NCBI RefSeq assembly: GCF_018343545.2
Contig: NZ_JAGYPE020000030.1
Span: 1 to 44,914 of the forward strand
Direction of reading: 5' to 3'
Length of the DNA: 44,914 nucleotides
Source of the DNA: Neobacillus citreus
Lineage (GTDB): Bacteria > Bacillota > Bacilli > Bacillales > Cytobacillaceae
In this document: piece by piece, positions 39,232 to 44,914 of the stretch
How positions within the stretch are numbered: the first letter of the stretch is position 1
Layout of the letters: each line of letters opens with the position of its first letter
Notes under the pieces: generated by a model
Databases searched by the model: none
Seen by the model: only the letters and a program-made list of their open reading frames with translations
Told to the model about the DNA's origin: nothing
Program-made: the position numbers and the translations under genes

Positions 39232-39746
39232 GACAATAGTCCTTCCATTGGTTCAATAAGGACAACCTTTTCCTTTACATCCACTTTCTTGACAACATCA
39301 TGGATATACGGGATTAGAACCTCTTTTCCATCTTTTCCTTTGACCACCCAAACATCGTTCGCACCCGGAGTAAGGATTTCAGTAATCTTTCCAAGCTCTT
39401 CCCCATCGATTGTGGCCACGAGACAGCCGATAATTTCATGATAATAGAATTCATCTTCCTCGAGTTCACTTAGCTGTGACTCCGGAACCTTCAAAATTCC
39501 TTCACGAAACTTCTCCACCAGGTTAATATTTTCATACCCTTCAAACACAAGCAAATCAAAATTTTTATGGCTGCGGTGGCTTTTAACAGTTAATTCAAGC
39601 GGTGTGCTTGATGCCTTTTGAAATAAATATAATGTATTCCCCGGTTTATAGCGTTCTTCCGGAAAATCGGTTTTCGAAATGACGCGGACTTCTCCTTTTA
39701 TACCATGGGTATTGACGATTTTACCAACATTGAACCATCTTTCCAT
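39228..39746 (-). CDS. rimM: Ribosome maturation factor RimM
   Basis: This 172-residue protein binds S19 and aids 30S head maturation. The N-terminal RimM domain starts [18 protein letters not shown], and the C-terminal PRC-barrel includes [23 protein letters not shown] and [22 protein letters not shown] precedes the ATG. It follows ylqD by 6 bases and overlaps trmD by four. Confidence 0.96.
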   Translation of the reverse strand: MERWFNVGKIVNTHGIKGEVRVISKTDFPEERYKPGNTLYLFQKASSTPLELTVKSHRSHKNFDLLVFEGYENINLVEKFREGILKVPESQLSELEEDEFYYHEIIGCLVATIDGEELGKITEILTPGANDVWVVKGKDGKEVLIPYIHDVVKKVDVKEKVVLIEPMEGLLS

Positions 39747-39752
39747 ATGTAC

Positions 39753-40142
39753 TCACCTTCTAATTTCCTCAATGATACCATCTTTAATAAGAATCTCAGG
39801 CTGTAAATCTTGGTCAATCCAAAGGTCCCCTGCTTTAACCTCAATGAGAGCCTGGACTTCTTTTTCCTTTAATTCGCTGCCTATTGGTAGGATATGTAAT
39901 TGTTCTATTTGAAAATCAAGTAATTTTATTTTTTCTCGTCTCATTTCAATTTCTTTTTCAAAGTGCTTTTTTAGTGTGCCCTGAGGGTAGCTTTTTGATT
40001 TTTCCAAGCGTTTTAATTCGAATTGAAGCTGGTCGCATTCTTTTTCAAACTGCCGTTTCCTTGCATGATACTTGTCAAAAAGCTGTTGTTTGCTTTTTTC
40101 GGTTAAGATTTGCTTCACCACAACGGATTGGATAATTTGCAT
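39753..40142 (-). CDS. ylqD: YlqD family protein
   Basis: This 129-residue protein is unique to Bacillales and always lies in this operon. Its function is unknown. The N-terminal part MQIIQSVVVKQILTEKSK is followed by a charged helical, probably coiled-coil segment (about 20-80), then a short beta-rich end (GDLWIDQDLQPEILIKDGII). The start is the ATG after AGGGGG, because a longer in-frame reading would cross the khpA-ylqD hairpin. The location suggests a role with ribosome or tRNA maturation, which is inference from neighbours only. Confidence 0.85.
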   Translation of the reverse strand: MQIIQSVVVKQILTEKSKQQLFDKYHARKRQFEKECDQLQFELKRLEKSKSYPQGTLKKHFEKEIEMRREKIKLLDFQIEQLHILPIGSELKEKEVQALIEVKAGDLWIDQDLQPEILIKDGIIEEIRR

Positions 40143-40176
40143 GTTTATTGCCCCCTTAAAAATTTGAACAACTAAC

Positions 40177-40205
40177 AAAAAAGGGAGGACTTTGATCCCT
40201 CCCTT
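40177..40205 (-). terminator. Terminator-like hairpin between khpA and ylqD
   Basis: AAGGGAGG and CCTCCCTT form an 8-bp stem with a 9-base loop, followed by TTTTTT on the minus strand. It lies 20 bases after the khpA stop and probably reduces ylqD-rimM-trmD expression. Confidence 0.75.
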
Positions 40206-40224
40206 TCTTTCTTGATGCAAAAAG

Positions 40225-40455
40225 CTATTCACCAATTTCCAAGAAAATCTTCTTTTGTTGTGATGATCCTGCTGCGTAGACAACAGTCCTAATGGCCTTT
40301 GCAACACGCCCCTGCTTGCCAATCACCTTACCGATGTCCGTTTTATTGACGGTTAAGTGATAGGTGATTCGAGTATCATCTTCAATGGTTTCAACCTGAA
40401 CTTCCTCAGGAAAATCAACAAGGGGCTTAACAATCGTTTCGATCAATTCTTTCAT
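40225..40455 (-). CDS. khpA: KH-domain RNA-binding protein KhpA (YlqC)
   Basis: This 76-residue protein is a single KH domain with the GxxG loop in IGKVIGKQGRVAKAIRTVV. KhpA pairs with KhpB/Jag in many Firmicutes and affects cell division and RNA binding. It starts 14 bases after rpsP, with a plain GAGAAGCG upstream and no strong ribosome-binding site. Size and context match B. subtilis ylqC. Confidence 0.92.
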   Translation of the reverse strand: MKELIETIVKPLVDFPEEVQVETIEDDTRITYHLTVNKTDIGKVIGKQGRVAKAIRTVVYAAGSSQQKKIFLEIGE

Positions 40456-40468
40456 CGCTTCTCCACGA

Positions 40469-40809
<341 letters not shown>

Positions 40810-40850
40810 GTGTTTTTTCTTTACAGTTATTATTTCCAAATTTTTACGTC

Positions 40851-42203
40851 CTAAAACGGTTTAAAAGGAAATTTAAATCCACCTTTTTTCTTGGCTTTTT
40901 GCTGCATGCCAGACATTTGCTTCATCATTTTCTTCATGTCCTCAAACTGTTTTAACAGACGGTTTACCTCGGCAACGGTACGTCCGCTTCCTGCGGCAAT
41001 CCGGCGTTTACGGCTTGAGTTCATGATTTCAGGGTGAAGCTTTTCTTGTTTCGTCATCGACCTGATAATGGCCTCAACATGGGCTATTTGCTTTTCATCG
41101 ATTTGCAGATTGTTCAAACCTTTGATTTTATTAGCGCCAGGCATCATCTTTAACAGTTCGTCAAGCGGACCAAGTTTGCGGACCTGCCCTAACTGGTCGA
41201 GAAAATCATCAAGTGTAAACGACGCTGTCCGCATTTTCTGCTCAAGCTCTTTGGCCTTTTCTTCGTCGATATTGGCCTGTGCTTTTTCAATTAAGGTCAG
41301 CACATCACCCATGCCCAAAATCCGTGATGCCATTCGCTCCGGATGGAACGGTTCAAGGGCATCCATCTTTTCACCCATACCAATAAATTTAATCGGTGTC
41401 TGAGTGACCGACCGGATTGACAGAGCAGCACCGCCCCTTGTATCACCGTCAAGCTTGGTCAGTACGACCCCAGTCAGGCCAAGCTGTTCATTAAAGCTTT
41501 GTGCCACGTTGACAGCATCTTGACCTGTCATCGCATCGACAACGAGAAAGATTTCATCCGGCTTGGTCAGTTCCTTAATGTCCTTTAGTTCGTTCATTAA
41601 GGTCTCATCAACATGGAGCCGGCCGGCGGTATCGATCAGAACATAATCATGATGCTCTTCTTTGGCTTTGGCGATGGCTTGTCTGGCAATTTCAACCGGA
41701 CTTACCTGGTCACCAAGGGAGAAAACAGGCATACTTAATTGCTTGCCTAGTGTTTCAAGCTGTTTGATTGCGGCTGGGCGATAAATATCGGCAGCAACGA
41801 GCATCGGCTGTTTGTTATACTTCTTCCGCAGCAAATTAGCCAGCTTTCCTGAGGTCGTTGTTTTACCAGCCCCCTGCAGACCAACCATCATGATGACGGT
41901 TGGCGGGCGATTTGACACGGCAATTTTGCTTTGCTCGCCACCCATTAATTCCGTTAATTCTTCGTTAACGATTTTAATGATTTGCTGTCCGGGAGTTAAG
42001 CTCTTTAGTACCTCTTGTCCAACGGCGCGTTCGCTTACCTTTTTGACAAAATCTTTGACGACCTTGAAGTTAACGTCCGCCTCAAGCAGGGCGAGACGCA
42101 CTTCACGCATCATTTCTTTTACATCCGCTTCAGTGACTTTCCCTTTGCCGCGGATTTTTTGGATTGTATTTTGCAGTCGGTCGGCTAATCCTTCAAACGC
42201 CAT
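40851..42203 (-). CDS. ffh: Signal recognition particle protein Ffh (SRP54)
   Basis: This 450-residue GTPase binds signal sequences and the 4.5S/6S SRP RNA. The N domain (LADRLQNTIQKIRG) is followed by the G domain with GLQGAGKTTTSGKLA (about 106), DTAGR, TKLDGDTRGGAA and the closing IGMGEK. The C-terminal methionine-rich M domain has FEDMKKMMKQMSGMQQK. GATTAGGAGTT precedes the ATG. It lies 12 bases after ylxM; the downstream rpsP has its own promoter. Confidence 0.98.
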   Translation of the reverse strand: MAFEGLADRLQNTIQKIRGKGKVTEADVKEMMREVRLALLEADVNFKVVKDFVKKVSERAVGQEVLKSLTPGQQIIKIVNEELTELMGGEQSKIAVSNRPPTVIMMVGLQGAGKTTTSGKLANLLRKKYNKQPMLVAADIYRPAAIKQLETLGKQLSMPVFSLGDQVSPVEIARQAIAKAKEEHHDYVLIDTAGRLHVDETLMNELKDIKELTKPDEIFLVVDAMTGQDAVNVAQSFNEQLGLTGVVLTKLDGDTRGGAALSIRSVTQTPIKFIGMGEKMDALEPFHPERMASRILGMGDVLTLIEKAQANIDEEKAKELEQKMRTASFTLDDFLDQLGQVRKLGPLDELLKMMPGANKIKGLNNLQIDEKQIAHVEAIIRSMTKQEKLHPEIMNSSRKRRIAAGSGRTVAEVNRLLKQFEDMKKMMKQMSGMQQKAKKKGGFKFPFKPF

Positions 42204-42215
42204 TTATCCCAACTC

Positions 42216-42548
42216 CTAATCTAAATTCTCCAGCTCAGCGATTGTGGCTTGCATCGCCTGCTTGCTTGGCTGCTCTTCATCGAGCAGTTCTTTCAGAAGC
42301 TTGACGAGCCGGTTGCGTTCCTGAAATTTTTGAAATAATAATAGCTTTTCTTCGTACTCCTCGAGCATTGCCTCTGTCCGTTTGATATTATCATAAACGG
42401 CCTGACGGCTGACTTCGTATTCTTCGGCGATTTCACCGAGTGAGTAGTCTTCCAAATAATAGAGAGACATATAGCTTTGCTGCTTTGGCGTTAACAGCGA
42501 ATGATAGAAGTCGTACAGGTAGTTCATTCGTGTTGTCTTTTCAAGCAT
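42216..42548 (-). CDS. ylxM: YlxM, putative HTH protein associated with SRP
   Basis: This 110-residue protein has a sigma-70 region-4-like helix-turn-helix ([39 protein letters not shown], about 19-57) and a helical tail. It lies immediately upstream of ffh in nearly all Firmicutes, and homologues in streptococci bind SRP components and modulate Ffh function. GGGGG precedes the ATG by 7 bases. It is co-transcribed with ffh. Confidence 0.93.
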   Translation of the reverse strand: MLEKTTRMNYLYDFYHSLLTPKQQSYMSLYYLEDYSLGEIAEEYEVSRQAVYDNIKRTEAMLEEYEEKLLLFQKFQERNRLVKLLKELLDEEQPSKQAMQATIAELENLD

Positions 42549-42639
42549 GCCGCATCCCCCTTTTGTAAAGCGAAAAGCCTTTACGAAGTAGTTTACATGG
42601 GCGAACCGTTAGTGTCAAGCAAAACATCTTTACATTATT

Positions 42640-43626
42640 CTATTCAGACTTTTCAATCTGCTCCGCGAATAGTCCATAGACGTATTTTTCGGCGTCAAAT
42701 TCTTGCAGGTCGTCCATTTTTTCCCCCAGCCCTACGAATTTAACGGGGATTTTCAATTCGTTGCGGATCGCTAGGACGATTCCGCCTTTGGCGGTTCCGT
42801 CGAGTTTGGACAGGACAATTCCGCTTACATTGGTGGCTTCTTTAAAGGTTTTTGCCTGAATGAGTGCGTTTTGGCCGGTTGTGGCATCAAGCACCAAGAG
42901 AACTTCGTGCGGCGCACCCGGGATCTCCCTTTCAATTACCCGCTTCACCTTTTCAAGCTCTTTCATCAGGTTTACTTTGTTTTGCAATCTGCCTGCTGTA
43001 TCGCAGATGAGAATATCAGCGTTTCTTGATTTTGCGGCCTGGATGGCATCATACATGACAGCTGCCGGATCAGAGCCCTCAGCCTGCTTAATGGTTTCGA
43101 CTCCCACCCGGTCTCCCCAAACCTCAAGCTGATCAATCGCACCGGCACGGAAGGTGTCTCCAGCCGCTAATATTACTTTTTTTCCCTCGGACTTAAACTT
43201 ATAGGCAAGCTTGCCGATAGTAGTTGTTTTACCGACACCATTTACTCCTACGAATAGAATTACCGTCAGTCCATCCTTCTGAATATTTAATTGCGATGAC
43301 TGTTCTTCCCCTGAATTATAAATATCGACCAGCTTTTCAGAGATGACACTTTGGACTTCAACAGGGTCCTGAATATTTTGGCGCTTTACCTCCATTTTCA
43401 GCTCATCGATTAGTTCCATAACTGTATCAAAACCGACATCCGCCTGGATTAAGATTTCTTCGAGCTCTTCAAAGAATTCCTCGTCCACTTTTCGGTATCT
43501 TGCAATCAGGTCGTTGACCTTGCCGGAAAAGCTTTCCCTTGTTTTGGTGAGTCCATCCTTAAATTTTTCTGTTACATTATCCGTCGACTTTGTAATCTTT
43601 TCTTTTAATTTTTTAAAAAAACTCAT
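42640..43626 (-). CDS. ftsY: Signal recognition particle receptor FtsY
   Basis: This 328-residue receptor GTPase docks the ribosome-SRP complex at the membrane. It is the short Gram-positive form with a brief basic N-terminus (MSFFKKLKEKITKSTDNV) and no long acidic A domain. The NG domain carries GVNGVGKTTTIGKLAYKF (about 131), DTFRAGAIDQLEVW, DTAGRLQNK, TKLDGTAKGG (SKLDGTAKGG here) and GLGEKMDDL. A GGAAGTGAG precedes the ATG. It follows smc by 17 bases. Confidence 0.98.
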   Translation of the reverse strand: MSFFKKLKEKITKSTDNVTEKFKDGLTKTRESFSGKVNDLIARYRKVDEEFFEELEEILIQADVGFDTVMELIDELKMEVKRQNIQDPVEVQSVISEKLVDIYNSGEEQSSQLNIQKDGLTVILFVGVNGVGKTTTIGKLAYKFKSEGKKVILAAGDTFRAGAIDQLEVWGDRVGVETIKQAEGSDPAAVMYDAIQAAKSRNADILICDTAGRLQNKVNLMKELEKVKRVIEREIPGAPHEVLLVLDATTGQNALIQAKTFKEATNVSGIVLSKLDGTAKGGIVLAIRNELKIPVKFVGLGEKMDDLQEFDAEKYVYGLFAEQIEKSE

Positions 43627-43643
43627 TTTCTCACTTCCTGATC

Positions 43644-44914
43644 TTATGATTCTACTAGTTCTTTGGTATCCTCCAAGCGGACCGATACAAGCTTTGATAC
43701 GCCGGATTCCTGCATTGTCACCCCGTAAAGGACATCGGCGCCCTCCATTGTCCCTTTTCGATGAGTGATAACAATAAACTGGGTTTCCTTACTAAAGCGT
43801 TTTAAATATTGACTGAAACGGTGGACATTGGCCTCATCTAAGGCGGCTTCAACCTCATCAAGGATACAGAATGGAACAGGCCGTACCTTTAAAATCGAAA
43901 ATAACAGAGCAATTGCCGTTAAGGCTCGCTCTCCCCCAGACAAAAGCCCTAGATTTTGCAGTTTTTTACCAGGCGGCTGGGCAACGATTTCAACACCGGT
44001 ATTCAAGAGATCTTCTGGCTCTGTTAAGATTAGGTCTGCGCGGCCGCCGCCAAATAACGCCCGAAAAACAGGTTCAAAATGTTCCCGGATTCCCTCGAAG
44101 GTTTGGCTGAACCGTTTCTTCATCTCTTCATCCATTTCTCCAATGACCTGGAATAGTGTATCCTTTGCTTCTTGAAGATCAGCCTTTTGTTCACTTAGAA
44201 ATTCATAGCGTTCCGATACCCGCTCATATTCTTCAATCGCACCAAGATTAACATGACCTAGCTCTTCAATGGCAAGCTTAATCAATTTCACCTTTTTGCG
44301 GGCTTCTTCGACCGGAACAGTTAGTGGGAATTGCTCCTTGGCTCCCTCAAAGGATAATAAATACTCCTCTCTAAGGTGCGTCAGCCTGTTTTCAAGCTCT
44401 ACATCCAAACGGTTCATTTTTACTTCCTCGTCCTTGATGGCGATGGTTAATCCTTTATGAACTCGTTTTAATTCCTTTGTTTCAAGCTCCAAATTCTCCA
44501 GGTCGCCTTGCAGCTCTAGGCGTTCCTGTCTCCTGGCCGCAATCAGCTTAAGCGTATTTTCTTTGTCCTGCTGCTTGCGTTTAGCGGCTTCCTCTAGCTG
44601 CTCCTCACCGGTTGAACTGTTGGTCATTTCCGCTGTCAGGAAATTCAGGTCCTCGGTGAAAATAGTCAGTTTTTGTTCGTTTTCAACGATATCCCGCTTC
44701 ATTTGCTCGAGCCGTTCTTTTGCATGTAAAAACTGTTCATTTTTTGAGGCAAATTCAATCTTAAGTTCATTTATCGCAGTGGTGAGCGATTCTTTGGATG
44801 TTAAATCCTTTGTCTTTTGATTTGTCAGGATTAGGATTTTCTGATCCAAGTCAGCAATGGTCTTTTTAAATGTTTCTAGTGAGTCGGACACCTTCGTTTT
44901 TCTTGCCAAAAGTT
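43644..44914 (-). CDS. smc: Chromosome segregation ATPase SMC (C-terminal part, truncated by window)
   Basis: Only the last 420 or so residues of this approximately 1180-residue condensin subunit are inside the window; the reading frame stays open to the window end. Coiled coil fills most of the visible N-terminal half (KEKNVVLEE-type heptads, many Glu/Lys). The C-terminal head has GGGRADLILTEPEDLL, the ABC signature LLSGGERALTAIALLF, Walker B FCILDEVEAALDEANV with the D-loop, and the H-loop VITHRKGTM. It pairs with ScpA and ScpB, which are encoded elsewhere. A TTG at 44907-44909 is an internal Leu, not the start. Confidence 0.97.
   Translation of the reverse strand, partial: LLARKTKVSDSLETFKKTIADLDQKILILTNQKTKDLTSKESLTTAINELKIEFASKNEQFLHAKERLEQMKRDIVENEQKLTIFTEDLNFLTAEMTNSSTGEEQLEEAAKRKQQDKENTLKLIAARRQERLELQGDLENLELETKELKRVHKGLTIAIKDEEVKMNRLDVELENRLTHLREEYLLSFEGAKEQFPLTVPVEEARKKVKLIKLAIEELGHVNLGAIEEYERVSERYEFLSEQKADLQEAKDTLFQVIGEMDEEMKKRFSQTFEGIREHFEPVFRALFGGGRADLILTEPEDLLNTGVEIVAQPPGKKLQNLGLLSGGERALTAIALLFSILKVRPVPFCILDEVEAALDEANVHRFSQYLKRFSKETQFIVITHRKGTMEGADVLYGVTMQESGVSKLVSVRLEDTKELVES

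Noticed and set aside
40143..40322. N-terminal extension of YlqD by 60 residues
   Set aside because: It overlaps khpA and the terminator hairpin; the ATG at 40142 has its own AGGGGG.
44907..44909. TTG as start of a 421-residue gene
   Set aside because: The frame is open to the window end and the protein is the C-terminal part of SMC.

Overview
This window is a conserved housekeeping stretch of a chromosome from a Bacillaceae bacterium (Firmicutes). Evidence: codY next to hslVU, a DNA polymerase III of the PolC type, sporulation-linked ymxH, mlpA and ylxY beside pnp, the smc-ftsY-ylxM-ffh order, and typical AGGAGG ribosome-binding sites. The gene order follows the Bacillus subtilis smc-to-ymxH segment closely. 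Some intergenic sequence resembles repeats I know from the Bacillus/Neobacillus/Mesobacillus group. That genus-level guess is weak. Every supported gene lies on the minus strand, so transcription runs from high to low coordinates.

Region by region, in the direction of transcription. (1) 44914-39228: the 3' part of smc, then ftsY, ylxM, ffh, rpsP, khpA, ylqD, rimM, trmD: chromosome organisation, the signal recognition particle, and 30S/tRNA maturation. (2) 38485-35502: rplS behind its own promoter and a probable L19 leader, then lepB, rbgA, rnhB. (3) 35406-33208: sucC-sucD of the TCA cycle, with a cre-like site. (4) 33125-28395: dprA, topA, trmFO. (5) 28066-25232: hslV, hslU, codY. (6) 25181-21918: rpsB, tsf, pyrH, frr. 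(7) 21833-17550: uppS, cdsA, dxr, rasP. (8) polC on its own promoter. (9) 12845-5594: rimP, nusA, rnpM (ylxR), ylxQ, infB, ylxP, rbfA, truB, ribF. (10) 5554-2827: rpsO and pnp. (11) 2710-76: ylxY, mlpA, ymxH, ending in an intergenic repeat cut by the window edge.

The genes cover translation and its assembly factors, RNA decay, SRP-dependent secretion, replication, isoprenoid and phospholipid precursors, regulated proteolysis and the CodY nutrient response. Several r-protein genes (rpsO, rpsB, rplS) have a clear sigma-A promoter and a structured leader, consistent with feedback control.

I found no clearly new multi-gene system, CRISPR array, prophage, insertion sequence, rRNA or tRNA. The interest lies in what is missing and in the non-coding sequence. 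There is no xerC (codV) between trmFO and hslV, no flagellar/chemotaxis cluster between codY and rpsB, no proS between rasP and polC, and no ylqG/ylqH between rnhB and sucC. Terminator-like hairpins lie inside three normally co-transcribed groups. A 24-bp inverted repeat lies just upstream of codY. YlxY has lost key deacetylase residues, and HslV has an N-terminus that cannot expose the serine reported for B. subtilis. Five genes appear to start with TTG and two with GTG.
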